A stretch of 64,000 bases of DNA from Candidatus Enterococcus willemsii (GTDB taxonomy: Bacteria; Bacillota; Bacilli; Lactobacillales; Enterococcaceae). The stretch covers positions 248,001 to 312,000 of the forward strand of contig NZ_MAEL01000054.1 of NCBI RefSeq assembly GCF_009933335.1, given 5' to 3'. Of this stretch, positions 1 through 8,687 are shown in pieces. Under the pieces are notes generated by a model, which was given only the letters and a program-made list of their open reading frames with translations, was not told where the DNA came from and did no database searches. Both the position numbers and the translations under genes were made by a program. How positions within the stretch are numbered: the first letter of the stretch is position 1; every line of letters begins with the position of its first letter.

Positions 1-149
1 AAGATGAAATGAAAAAAGTAACTTGGCCAACAGGTAAAAAATTGCGCAAAGATGTGATTATTGTTATTGAAACATCGCTTATTTTCGCAGTGTTGTTCTA
101 CTTAATGGATACGGGAATTCAAACAGCTTTTAGCTGGATTATTAAATAG
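1..149 (+). CDS. secE: Preprotein translocase subunit SecE, C-terminal part (5' end outside window)
   Basis: The reading frame open from base 3 encodes the last 48 residues of a SecE-type protein and ends in TAG at 147-149. The conserved EMKKVTWPT stretch, which lies at the membrane interface just before the transmembrane helix, is followed by one hydrophobic helix (about VIIVIETSLIFAVLFYLMD) and the short tail ending in IIK. SecE is the small essential clamp subunit of the SecYEG protein-conducting channel in the plasma membrane. Bacterial secE is nearly always directly upstream of nusG, as here. The start and N-terminus are cut off by the window edge. Confidence 0.93.
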   Translation, partial: DEMKKVTWPTGKKLRKDVIIVIETSLIFAVLFYLMDTGIQTAFSWIIK

Positions 150-205
150 TTTACTAACATCGGACTAGCGAAATTAGCTAAAGGATGCTATAATTATTGG
201 TGAGC

Positions 206-240
206 AAAAAACTTCGGAATTATCTGAGGTTTTTTTATTT
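206..240 (+). terminator. Hairpin with U-run between secE and nusG
   Basis: A 12-bp stem with a few G-U pairs (AAAAAACUUCGG against CUGAGGUUUUUU, loop AAUUAU) is followed by a T-rich run. It looks like an intrinsic terminator or partial attenuator between two genes that are usually co-transcribed. A weak promoter candidate follows (TTTACG, 18 nt, TATAGA near 302-307), but it would leave almost no leader before nusG. Confidence 0.55.
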
Positions 241-323
241 AGCAATGAATCTTAAACAACTTAGGCACAGTCCAGCCTTTACGAAAATGGATGAATTCAA
301 CTATAGAATAGGAAGTTAATAAC

Positions 324-869
324 ATGGAGTCATTTGAAAAAAGTTGGTACGTACTACACACATATTCAGGTTATGAAAACCGAGTAAAAGCAAATATTGA
401 ATCACGTGCACAAAGTATGGGAATGGGTGATTTTATTTTCCGCGTCGTTGTTCCTGAAGAAACAGAAACAGAAGTGAAAAACGGAAAAGAAAAAGAAATC
501 GTGCATAAAACATTCCCTGGTTATGTATTAGTAGAAATGACAATGACTGATGAATCATGGTATGTGGTTCGTAATACACCAGGTGTAACTGGCTTCGTTG
601 GTTCTCACGGCGCTGGAAGTAAACCAGCACCACTTTTACAAGAAGAAATCAATTCTATTTTACGTTCATTAGGTATGAGTACTCGTACAGTAGAATTAGA
701 GGTTGAAGTCGGCGAAACAGTGAAAATCATTGAAGGTGCGTTTTCTGGTTTAGAAGGACACGTGACAGAAGTAGATTTAGAGAAAGAAAAACTGAAAGTA
801 AATATCAACATGTTTGGTCGCGAAACAAGTACCGAGTTAGACTTCGAGCAAGTCGATAAAATTGATTAA
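324..869 (+). CDS. nusG: Transcription termination/antitermination factor NusG
   Basis: This 181-residue protein is of normal NusG length. The N-terminal NGN domain (about residues 6-110) begins with the typical SWYVLHTYSGYENRVK and contains FPGYVLVEM and VRNTPGVTGFVG. The C-terminal KOW domain (about 125-180) has VKIIEGAFSGLEGHV. NusG binds the clamp of elongating RNA polymerase, modulates pausing and couples to ribosomes or Rho. The ATG at 324 follows AGGAAG with 8 nt spacing. Its position directly after secE matches the universal secE-nusG order, and a strong terminator closes the unit. Identification is secure. Confidence 0.98.
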   Translation: MESFEKSWYVLHTYSGYENRVKANIESRAQSMGMGDFIFRVVVPEETETEVKNGKEKEIVHKTFPGYVLVEMTMTDESWYVVRNTPGVTGFVGSHGAGSKPAPLLQEEINSILRSLGMSTRTVELEVEVGETVKIIEGAFSGLEGHVTEVDLEKEKLKVNINMFGRETSTELDFEQVDKID

Positions 870-873
870 TTTT

Positions 874-903
874 AAAGAGCAAAGTTATCTTTGCTCTTTT
901 TTT
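874..903 (+). terminator. Intrinsic terminator after nusG
   Basis: A perfect 11-bp stem (AAAGAGCAAAG, loop TTAT, CTTTGCTCTTT) runs directly into a T-run, four bases after the nusG stop codon. Confidence 0.92.
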
Positions 904-957
904 ATGGTCTGAATTTCGCTATGATGAAAGAAAAAAGCTGAAAGTAGATGAAAAACA

Positions 958-3231
958 GTGAGAGGTATATTTCCGTTTACATTAAAATTAGTTAAAGGGC
1001 AATACTGGATTGTTAAAAAAGAGGACACTATTAAAGTGCTACTGGGATTACAGGGGAAAATGACAATTCGTAAAGAGGGCATCACTTATACTATGTGTGC
1101 AGAAGATTTACTCATTATTAATGCTTTTGAGAGTTGCGAGATTTCTTTTCAAGGGGAAGAATCTTTACTAGTGATTCTTGAAATTCAACGCAAAGAAATT
1201 GAGCGACAACTAGGAATCCAGTGGGCACCATTATTTATTTGTAACACAATGGCTTCTGCGCACCTGAATTATCAAGAACGGCAATTTACGAAAGTCCGTA
1301 CCCAACTGATGGCATTAGTCAGTACCTATTTTAATCCTGAAGGGAACCAAGAATTTGCCATCTATGAAAAATTCTTTACGCTATTAACCTATTTGCGAAA
1401 TCAATTTCAGCAAGAAAATCAGCCCATGAAAGAAATCGTCAATCCCGATATTCAAGCGATTCTAGAGACTGTCGAGCGGGATTATACACAACCTTTATCC
1501 TTAGAGCAGTTAGCAAAAGATTCTTACTTATCTTATAATTATTTATCGAAAAAATTTAAAGATGAAGTAGGAGAAACTTTCCGAGAATATGTTAAGAAAG
1601 TACGCTTGCAACATGCAGCGAACGAATTACGCTACAGTGAGACATCCGTATTGAAAATTGCTTTAAATAATGGCTTTTCAAGTAGTAAATCATTTCATAA
1701 ATCATTTAAAATTCGTTATGGCATGACACCGAAACAATTTCGAATGCAAAAGCATCACATGGAGCCATCGACCGTCACAGAACAATGGCAGGTATTAGAC
1801 CAAGAAACCACCATAGACGTGTTAGCAAAACATTTAATTGAAAATGAACGCGATGAGTTTGATATAAAAAAAGAACGACAATATCGTTTTTCTTTACAAG
1901 ACAAGCCACAGCCCCTAAGACAGCCAAAACGGATTTTGAATATTGGCAAAGCGACAAACTGGTTGAAAGCAGAATGCCAAGCAGATTTAAAGGAAGCTTT
2001 AAGTGAATTAGCTTTTGATTTTATACGGGTAAATGGTTTTTGTTACGAAAAGAGAGAGGGGTATCTCACATTATTTTCGGATCATCAACAGAATAATTTG
2101 CTGTTTGAATTTATCGTTAGACAAAAAAAGACACCTTTGATTGTCTTTGAATTACCTGCTGTAGAAAAAGACATTGCCTCTTGGTATCAACAGCAAGTTG
2201 TCTTTATTCGCCAGTTATTAAAAAAATTCGGGCAACAAGAAGTGGCTAATTGGCATTTTGAATGGCATGCAACGTGTTGTCCTGACAAAAATTTTGAGTG
2301 GTTTACCCGTTTTTATCAAGAGCTTCAACTTTATGTGCCACAGGCAAAGATAGGTGTGTATGTCGGTAGTCTATCTTTTCATGACAACTATCAATTGGTG
2401 GAAAATTTTTTGCATAAACTTACTTTGGCATCTTTACCACTTACTTTTTTCAGCTACAAATCGAACCCAACAGCAGGAGCACTTTTGGACAGTGATGAAC
2501 AACTATCTATCCAAGAGTATCAGATGCATCATTTTCAACTGCTCCAAGAATTGTTGAACAAATATGACTTATCTGGAGAGATTTACATTACTGATTGGGA
2601 TACTTTAGTGGGTGAAGGGGAAGTTTTTGCGGGAACGTTCTTTCGTGTAGCCTTATTTATCAAAGAATGGTTTAGTTTGTCAACAAAAGTTGATGGTATT
2701 GCTGTATGGTTGAATAGCGAATCCTATTATCCAAGCGAGCAAGGAAATAGTCTATCCTTGTATCTCGTTTGTTCGTTGAAACGGCCAGTTTATTTAGCGC
2801 TTCAATTATTAGATAAAATGTCAGGTCAAGTGATTTACCAAAATGAACAAGTTTGTGTTTGCAGGCAAGGAGACGAAGTAAACATCTTGTTAACTAATCC
2901 TTCGTATATCAATCCAAGCATGTCGATTAATGCCAACTATTTACAATATCAAGTAGTTGAGCTTCTCTTAACCATGCAATCGATCAAACCAATGACCTAT
3001 GTCGTTAAACGTTATTCCTTGGATAAAGACCATGGAGGAATTTATAATGATTGGCTTCGTTTGGGGGGATTATCCGAGATAGATGCAGAGATGATGGATT
3101 ATTTGAAAAAGAAAATTATGCTTCATTTTGAAGTTGAAGTGAAAGAAATGACGGAAGAATCTGTTATTAAAGAAGCGCTATCCTTCAATGCTTGCCGACT
3201 ATTAATCGTTAAGCCGTTACTACTTAGTTAA
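958..3231 (+). CDS. AraC-family transcriptional regulator with C-terminal GH39-like domain
   Basis: This is a 757-residue regulator. Residues ~1-110 look like an AraC-type cupin sensor. Residues ~165-265 form the double helix-turn-helix (LSLEQLAKDSYLSYNYLSKKF, then SVLKIALNNGFSSSKSFHKSF and the closing YGMTPKQFR). The long C-terminal half resembles the GH39-like barrel found fused to AraC regulators in Firmicutes. The usual acid/base NEP is replaced by WHA (in FEWHAT), and the nucleophile position reads ITDW rather than ITEW, so a sensing rather than catalytic role is inferred. The GTG at 958 is the only early start because a TGA lies at 949-951, and its ribosome site is weak. It probably controls the co-directional operon that follows. 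Confidence 0.85.
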   Translation: MRGIFPFTLKLVKGQYWIVKKEDTIKVLLGLQGKMTIRKEGITYTMCAEDLLIINAFESCEISFQGEESLLVILEIQRKEIERQLGIQWAPLFICNTMASAHLNYQERQFTKVRTQLMALVSTYFNPEGNQEFAIYEKFFTLLTYLRNQFQQENQPMKEIVNPDIQAILETVERDYTQPLSLEQLAKDSYLSYNYLSKKFKDEVGETFREYVKKVRLQHAANELRYSETSVLKIALNNGFSSSKSFHKSFKIRYGMTPKQFRMQKHHMEPSTVTEQWQVLDQETTIDVLAKHLIENERDEFDIKKERQYRFSLQDKPQPLRQPKRILNIGKATNWLKAECQADLKEALSELAFDFIRVNGFCYEKREGYLTLFSDHQQNNLLFEFIVRQKKTPLIVFELPAVEKDIASWYQQQVVFIRQLLKKFGQQEVANWHFEWHATCCPDKNFEWFTRFYQELQLYVPQAKIGVYVGSLSFHDNYQLVENFLHKLTLASLPLTFFSYKSNPTAGALLDSDEQLSIQEYQMHHFQLLQELLNKYDLSGEIYITDWDTLVGEGEVFAGTFFRVALFIKEWFSLSTKVDGIAVWLNSESYYPSEQGNSLSLYLVCSLKRPVYLALQLLDKMSGQVIYQNEQVCVCRQGDEVNILLTNPSYINPSMSINANYLQYQVVELLLTMQSIKPMTYVVKRYSLDKDHGGIYNDWLRLGGLSEIDAEMMDYLKKKIMLHFEVEVKEMTEESVIKEALSFNACRLLIVKPLLLS

Positions 3232-3250
3232 AAAGTAACGGCATTTTTTA
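3213..3250 (+). terminator. Intrinsic terminator overlapping the end of the AraC gene
   Basis: Stem GCCGTTACT / AGTAACGGC followed by ATTTTTT. The 5' arm lies in the last codons of the AraC reading frame. It separates the regulator transcript from the transporter operon. Confidence 0.85.
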
Positions 3251-3321
3251 CGTTGTGATTTGTTGTGAATAAATCAACGTATCAAATATGACTCAAAAGC
3301 ATAAAAAAGTATCTGTATGTA

Positions 3322-3335
3322 TGAATGCGCTTTCT
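3322..3335 (+). promoter_or_regulatory. Candidate cre (CcpA) site upstream of the MFS/serine operon
   Basis: TGAATGCGCTTTCT matches the catabolite-responsive element consensus TGWAANCGNTNWCA at 12 of 14 positions. It lies about 45 bp before the MFS start codon. Carbon-catabolite control is inferred from the motif only. Confidence 0.4.
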
Positions 3336-3377
3336 GTAAGATGACGATAGAAGAATAGAAATGGAGGAAATAAAACA

Positions 3378-4586
3378 ATGGAACTAGAAAAAACGATGGA
3401 CCCAGTGATAGAAAAGAAAAGCAATTTAGGAATTGTTTTGGCACTAATGGCAGGCTATTCGATGGTTTATATGGACAAGAGCATGATTTCCACGGCTGTT
3501 ATCCCGATAGCACAGGAATTTAATTTGGATGCCGGTCAAACAGGTTTAATTATGTCTTTTTTCTTCTTAGGTTATTCATTAATGCAAATACCCGGTGGAT
3601 GGTTAGCAGATAAAATTGGTGCCAAAAAAGTCTTGATGCTTTCTTTAGGAATCATTTCATTATTTTCATTTGCTTTTGGCATGGTGAGTAGTTTAATGTT
3701 GTTTGTGGTTATTCGCTTTTTTGCAGGAATTGGACATGGTGGGTATCCTCCTAGTGTAACCAAAGCTGTTGCAAGTAATTTCCAGTTAGATAAACGAACA
3801 TTTATTCAATCGATTATTTTATCAACTTCTGGAATTGGTGGGATTTTAGCGTTTACTTTGGGAACGAATTTAATCAATGCACAGTGGCGATATGGTTACA
3901 TCGGTTTGGGATTGCTTTTCCTTATTTCGATGATTTTAGTCGCAATTTTTGTCCCCAAAGATGCAGCAAGTGATGCATCTGTCAGTGCTAAGAAAATCCC
4001 ATTTTCTCAAGTGATTTCTAATCGAAATGTGCTTGTTTTATTTGTAGCGATGTTATTATTAAATTTTTTACTTTATGGTAATATGTCTTGGTTGCCGACT
4101 GTTTTAGCCCAAAAATTTGGTTTGTCAATTACCCATATCGGGTATTTATTAGCGTTTAATGCAGTTTTTCAAACAGTGGCAACAATGTTTGCGGGTGTCT
4201 TATTGTCTAAATTATTTTTAGGAAAAGAAAAAATATTTATTTTAACTGCGACTGTTTTATCAGCCATTTTAGTGGTAGGATTTGTGTTGTCGACGAATTT
4301 GGTTTTCTCAATGATTGCGCTCATCTTGGTAAGTATGATTTCTGTTAGTGCGTTTACAGCAATTTTTACACTGCCGCATAAGTTGATGGATCAATCGATT
4401 ATTGGTTCTTCAATTGGGATTATCAATACAGGTGGTACATTAGGTGGCTTTTTAGCGCCGTTAATTTTAGGACAACTGATTAAAGTCGGTGGTGGTTCAT
4501 TCACCATGTCCTTTGGATTTATGGCAGTAGCAAGTATTTTATGTGGATTAACAGTCGTCTTTGGACTGAAAAAAGGAGCAGAATAA
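3378..4586 (+). CDS. MFS transporter (probable importer of the operon substrate)
   Basis: This 402-residue major facilitator has about 12 hydrophobic segments. The canonical motif A between TM2 and TM3 is visible (GGWLADKIGAKKVL), preceded by FFFLGYSLMQIP. The overall pattern resembles the anion:cation-symporter / hexuronate-type MFS group, which imports organic acids and amino-acid conjugates. The ATG at 3378 has a strong GGAGG with 8-9 nt spacing. Its stop overlaps the start of the next gene (an M20 amidohydrolase), and serine dehydratase genes follow, so it probably imports the compound that the hydrolase cleaves. The substrate is not determinable from sequence. Confidence 0.85.
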   Translation: MELEKTMDPVIEKKSNLGIVLALMAGYSMVYMDKSMISTAVIPIAQEFNLDAGQTGLIMSFFFLGYSLMQIPGGWLADKIGAKKVLMLSLGIISLFSFAFGMVSSLMLFVVIRFFAGIGHGGYPPSVTKAVASNFQLDKRTFIQSIILSTSGIGGILAFTLGTNLINAQWRYGYIGLGLLFLISMILVAIFVPKDAASDASVSAKKIPFSQVISNRNVLVLFVAMLLLNFLLYGNMSWLPTVLAQKFGLSITHIGYLLAFNAVFQTVATMFAGVLLSKLFLGKEKIFILTATVLSAILVVGFVLSTNLVFSMIALILVSMISVSAFTAIFTLPHKLMDQSIIGSSIGIINTGGTLGGFLAPLILGQLIKVGGGSFTMSFGFMAVASILCGLTVVFGLKKGAE

Positions 4587-6019
4587 TGATGGAAGCAAAA
4601 GAAAGAATTATTGAATTAATTGAAGCGAAGAAACAAAAATTTATCGATGCAGCAGATAAAATTTGGGCAACTCCAGAAACAAGATTTGCTGTTGAAAAGT
4701 CCGTGCAACCATTTTATGATGTCTTGGAAGAAGAAGGCTTTTCAATTGAAAAAGGGTTAGCGAACATGGAGCATTGTTTTGTAGCAACTTATGGTGCAGG
4801 AAAACCTGTCATTGGTATTTTGGCTGAATATGATGCTTTAGGTAATTTAAGTCAAGTAGCTGATTTAGGTGAACCCAAAGCAGAAGTGCAAGGTGGTAAT
4901 GGTCATGGGTGTGGTCATAACTTATTAGGAACTGGCGCATTAGCTGGCGCTGTTGGCATCAAAGATTATATGGCAGAAAATCAATTAAATGGTACAATTA
5001 AACTCTTTGGTTGTCCTGCGGAAGAAAGTGGCTACGGAAAAGCGTTCATGGCTAGAGATGGTTTATTTGATGATGTTGATGTCGCATTATCTTGGCATCC
5101 GATGGATATCAGTGGGGCTTGGGCAGTAAGTAGCTTAGCTGTCTATCAAATTTATTATAACTTTAAAGGGGTATCTGCTCATGCAGCAGCAGCGCCAGAA
5201 CACGGACGTAGTGCTTTAGATGCGGCAGAGTTAATGAATATTGGTGTACAATTTTTACGTGAGCATATCATCGATGAAGGACGCGTGCATTATGCCTTTA
5301 TGGATGCTGGTGGGGAATCAGCAAACGTTGTTCAACCAACAGCTAGTTTATATTATTTCATTCGTGCACCGAAAATTGAACAAGCGCATGAGATTTATCA
5401 ACGAGTGAATAAAATTGCCCAAGGTGCAGCGTTGATGACCGAGACGGAACTAGAAATGGTTTTTGATTCCGCTTGTTACAATTACTTGCCAAATCATGCT
5501 GTGACTCGTGTGATGCAAGAAAATTTAGAGCAATATGGCTCATTGGATTTAACCAAAGAAGATCAAGCTTATGCTAAACGATATTATGATACCTTACCAG
5601 AACCAACGAAAGAATCACTTGTTGCACGAGCAAAAGCCATGGATCCTGATTTATCAGAGGAAGAAGCTGAGCGTTTAGGCACATTACCAGTGAGCGAACA
5701 AATTCAACCATTAGTTTTTTCAGAAGCAACATCTGGTTCCACTGATGTGGGAGATGTCAGCTGGGTTTGTCCGACAGCACAAGTTTTTCTTGGATGTGAG
5801 CCTCAAGGCACGCCACCGCATTCTTGGCAATGGGTTGCTAATGGTAAATCTTCGGTTGCGCATAAAGGGTTACTTGCAGCAGGTAAAGTCATTGCGACAA
5901 CGGCATATGACCTATTCACAAAACCGGAGCTAGTGGAACAAGCTAAAAAAGAACACAAACAAACAGTCGGAAGCAAAGGATACCAGTCAGCTATTCCAGC
6001 GGAAGTTGTCCCTCGTTAA
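4586..6019 (+). CDS. M20-family amidohydrolase, AbgB-like
   Basis: This 477-residue zinc-dependent amidohydrolase is close in length to p-aminobenzoyl-glutamate hydrolase subunit B. The metal-site signature GNGHGCGHNLLGTGA is at about residues 106-120, followed by PAEESGYGK, WHPMD and the dimerisation-domain SAHAAAAPEHGRSALDA, all typical of peptidase family M20D. The frame is open upstream to 4541, but AAAGGAG at 4572-4577 points to the ATG at 4586 (or 4589), which overlaps the MFS stop. Family members hydrolyse amide bonds of N-acyl or N-aroyl amino acids in the cytoplasm. Coupling to serine dehydratase suggests a serine-containing conjugate, which is inference. The actual substrate is unknown. 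Confidence 0.88.
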   Translation: MMEAKERIIELIEAKKQKFIDAADKIWATPETRFAVEKSVQPFYDVLEEEGFSIEKGLANMEHCFVATYGAGKPVIGILAEYDALGNLSQVADLGEPKAEVQGGNGHGCGHNLLGTGALAGAVGIKDYMAENQLNGTIKLFGCPAEESGYGKAFMARDGLFDDVDVALSWHPMDISGAWAVSSLAVYQIYYNFKGVSAHAAAAPEHGRSALDAAELMNIGVQFLREHIIDEGRVHYAFMDAGGESANVVQPTASLYYFIRAPKIEQAHEIYQRVNKIAQGAALMTETELEMVFDSACYNYLPNHAVTRVMQENLEQYGSLDLTKEDQAYAKRYYDTLPEPTKESLVARAKAMDPDLSEEEAERLGTLPVSEQIQPLVFSEATSGSTDVGDVSWVCPTAQVFLGCEPQGTPPHSWQWVANGKSSVAHKGLLAAGKVIATTAYDLFTKPELVEQAKKEHKQTVGSKGYQSAIPAEVVPR

Positions 6020-6063
6020 TTAAATGTCTGACTTAATTTCAATGAGATGTATGAGGTGGAAAA

Positions 6064-6729
6064 ATGGAACAATTAAAATATCGCAGTGTATTTGATATTA
6101 TCGGACCAGTTATGGTTGGTCCGAGTAGCTCACATACTGCCGGAGCGGCTCGAATTGGTAAAGTAGTCCGTAAAATTTTTGGAGAACAACCAGATACGGT
6201 CGACATTTATTTATATGAATCCTTTGCAAAAACTTATCGGGGCCATGGGACAGATATTGCCTTGGTTGGAGGTTTATTAGGAATGGAGCCTGATGATCCA
6301 CAATTAGCAGATTCATTGAAAATTGCCCATGAGCGTGGTATGGAAGTTTTATTTGTACCTAAACAAGAAAAAGCGGAACATCCAAATATGGTGCAGTTGA
6401 AGATTACAAAAGGGACCCGTAAATTAACCGTAACAGGAAAATCCATCGGTGGAGGAAACATTCAAATTTCCGAATTGAATGGCTTTAAACTTTCGCTTTC
6501 TCTAGGTGTACCAACCTTTATCGTGGTTCATCAAGATGTCCCAGGAATGATTGCCAAAGTTAGTCAATTATTATCAGAAGCAGCAGTGAATATTGGCACT
6601 ATGACTGTAACTCGTGAGTCAAAAGGGGAAAAAGCAATCATGATTATTGAAGTGGATGAACGGAATGAGGAAATCTTAGAACAAATTCGTGCATTGCCAC
6701 ATATTTTCAGTGCCTCATATTTTGGATAA
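6064..6729 (+). CDS. sdaAB: L-serine dehydratase, iron-sulfur-dependent, beta subunit
   Basis: This 221-residue protein starts with the SDH beta-domain signature FDIIGPVMVGPSSSHTAGA (residues ~9-27). It ends with an ACT-type regulatory domain (about 148-220, beginning PTFIVVHQDVPGMIAKVSQLL). With the alpha subunit encoded 12 bp downstream it deaminates L-serine to pyruvate and ammonia. The two-subunit arrangement is the usual Firmicute form. The ATG at 6064 is preceded by GAGGTGG. It sits 44 bp behind the amidohydrolase gene in the same apparent operon, consistent with catabolism of serine released by that enzyme. Confidence 0.95.
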   Translation: MEQLKYRSVFDIIGPVMVGPSSSHTAGAARIGKVVRKIFGEQPDTVDIYLYESFAKTYRGHGTDIALVGGLLGMEPDDPQLADSLKIAHERGMEVLFVPKQEKAEHPNMVQLKITKGTRKLTVTGKSIGGGNIQISELNGFKLSLSLGVPTFIVVHQDVPGMIAKVSQLLSEAAVNIGTMTVTRESKGEKAIMIIEVDERNEEILEQIRALPHIFSASYFG

Positions 6730-6741
6730 AGGAGTAAAAAG

Positions 6742-7614
6742 ATGTTTTTTTCAATAGCAGAACTCGTAGAACAAGCAAAAAGCTATGATTCAGTAGCGGA
6801 ATTAATGATTGCGACAGAAATTGAATTGACTGGACGGACACGTGAACAAATCATTGAATTAATGGCACGCAATTTACAGGTGATGGAACGTTCAGTAGAT
6901 GAAGGTGTGGCTGGTGTGACTTCTGTGACAGGGCTGACCGGTGGCGATGCTCCGAAGATGAACGATTACCTTGCGTCAGGGGATTTTTTAAGTGGAGAGA
7001 CAATTTTGATGGCAGTTCGCAATGCGATTGCGGTCAATGAAGTCAACGCCAATATGGGCTTGATTTGTGCGACACCAACAGCTGGTAGTGCAGGCGTTGT
7101 TCCAGGTGTATTGATGGCTTGCCGTGAACGTTTAAATCTGACACATGCCCAACAATTAGATTTCTTATTTACTGCTGGTGCATTTGGCTTGGTGATGGCC
7201 AATAATGCATCTATATCTGGAGCAGAAGGTGGTTGTCAAGCGGAAGTCGGTTCAGCAAGTGCAATGGCTGCAGCGGCATTGGTTGCGACAAAAGGTGGGA
7301 ATGCTCATCAATCTGCTCAAGCAGTGGCTATTACACTCAAAAATATGATGGGCTTGATTTGTGACCCAGTTGCTGGTTTAGTTGAAGTTCCTTGTGTGAA
7401 GCGAAATGCGTTAGGTTCTTCGCAAGCTTTTATTTCAGCAGATATGGCATTAGCAGGAATTGAAAGTGTCATTCCACCAGATGAAGTGGTCGAGGCGATG
7501 TATCAAGTAGGCCGTCAAATGCCTGCGACTTTCCGTGAAACAGCAGAAGGTGGATTAGCTGTTACACCAACTGCCAAACGCTTAACAAAAGAAATCTTAG
7601 AAAAGCAGTCTTAA
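6742..7614 (+). CDS. sdaAA: L-serine dehydratase, iron-sulfur-dependent, alpha subunit
   Basis: This 290-residue catalytic subunit has cysteines in the contexts LICATPTAGSAG, GAEGGCQAEVGSASAMAA and LICDPVAGLVEVPCVKRN. These match the motifs that hold the oxygen-sensitive [4Fe-4S] cluster and the active site of SdaAA-type dehydratases. It follows sdaAB by 12 bp with a GGAG ribosome site and closes the operon before a strong terminator. With SdaAB it yields pyruvate plus ammonia, which can feed fermentation or biosynthesis. Confidence 0.95.
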   Translation: MFFSIAELVEQAKSYDSVAELMIATEIELTGRTREQIIELMARNLQVMERSVDEGVAGVTSVTGLTGGDAPKMNDYLASGDFLSGETILMAVRNAIAVNEVNANMGLICATPTAGSAGVVPGVLMACRERLNLTHAQQLDFLFTAGAFGLVMANNASISGAEGGCQAEVGSASAMAAAALVATKGGNAHQSAQAVAITLKNMMGLICDPVAGLVEVPCVKRNALGSSQAFISADMALAGIESVIPPDEVVEAMYQVGRQMPATFRETAEGGLAVTPTAKRLTKEILEKQS

Positions 7615-7632
7615 AACAAAGCGTATAAATAC

Positions 7633-7672
7633 AAACAAGCGGCAAGTTGCTAACACTTGCCGCTTGTTTATA
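7633..7672. terminator. Strong bidirectional terminator between sdaAA and the lipoprotein gene
   Basis: A perfect 15-bp inverted repeat (AAACAAGCGGCAAGT, 7-nt loop, ACTTGCCGCTTGTTT) lies between convergent genes. It can serve sdaAA on the plus strand and the hydrolase gene on the minus strand. Confidence 0.85.
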
Positions 7673-7699
7673 TGATGAAGTGATTATCACTCATAGTTT

Positions 7700-8542
7700 T
7701 CATTTATCCCATAAAAATGCTTGTAATAAGGCATCCACTTCTTCATTTTCATGAAGTTGACTATGTTGTGCATTGGTCTTGATAATATGGCTAGATACAT
7801 GGTAATTATTTTCTTGTAACAGATGATAAATTGACAAGCCACTTGATATAGGTACTATCCCATCATTTACTTCTTCGGTACTCAATTGCCCCACCAATAA
7901 TTGTATCTCACATTTTGGAGCAGTAGGAAGCGTTGTTGCATAATCATTGTAACGTGCTGAAAATTCTGTAGGTCCATTTGCAAGTAATTCATCAATGGAT
8001 TGTGTTTGAGAAGTATCGATAAACTCATTAAACGGTGCCCCAATTGCGGAAAATTTGTTTACTTGAGGTAATGAATCATCTGCGCCATAGGTCCCTAAAT
8101 AACGGAGACTGCTTGCACCACCCATGGAATGGCCGACTAAATGAACATTTTTGATAGCATAAGTGTCATGTAAATAGGCTAGTGTTGCTCGAATCCATGC
8201 CGCTTGATTCCACTCGTGACTTTCATTGTCTTCAAATAATACTTGAATCATGGGGTTGTTTGCTTGCCCACTTAATTGACCATCGGCTTGGATGCTTCCA
8301 TCGCTTTTCACAGTGATGGTCATTTCTTTTTTCGCTAAGTCATTTTTTTCCATACGCTCAATCAAGGTGCCAAACGTTTGAGGTCCACCTGAATAGCCAT
8401 GGATAAATAAAGTTGGAATTGATGATTTCTTGATAATTTCAGCGGTGGAAGACGTTGTTGTTTCACTGATTGTTGTAGTCGTTTCTGCCTTGTGTCCACA
8501 ACCGACCAGAATAAATAATAATAGAAAGAATATTTTTTTCAT
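7700..8542 (-). CDS. Lipoprotein alpha/beta hydrolase (DUF915-like)
   Basis: This 280-residue protein has a lipoprotein signal (MKKIFFLLLFILVGC, lipid-modified Cys at residue 15) and a Thr/Ser-rich linker. The alpha/beta hydrolase domain has an HGYSGG oxyanion-type motif near residue 48 and the nucleophile elbow LVGHSMGGAS near residue 140. An acidic residue and AQHSQLHEN near the C-terminus are candidates for the rest of the triad. The pattern fits the DUF915 family of surface-attached Firmicute esterases or acyltransferases. It is divergent from the LacI-type regulator gene and faces a shared terminator. The physiological substrate is unknown. Confidence 0.85.
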   Translation of the reverse strand: MKKIFFLLLFILVGCGHKAETTTTISETTTSSTAEIIKKSSIPTLFIHGYSGGPQTFGTLIERMEKNDLAKKEMTITVKSDGSIQADGQLSGQANNPMIQVLFEDNESHEWNQAAWIRATLAYLHDTYAIKNVHLVGHSMGGASSLRYLGTYGADDSLPQVNKFSAIGAPFNEFIDTSQTQSIDELLANGPTEFSARYNDYATTLPTAPKCEIQLLVGQLSTEEVNDGIVPISSGLSIYHLLQENNYHVSSHIIKTNAQHSQLHENEEVDALLQAFLWDK

Positions 8543-8687
8543 AAGACACCTCTTTGTAGGTAGTATAAGTTTTTAACATGAAAAAGAAAAGAATCGTGAT
8601 TGATAAATCAGTGAGGCGTAATGTACATCTATTTCATTTTCAAGTATGATATGGGTAATTAAACTAAATAGATTTAGGAGTAAACAA

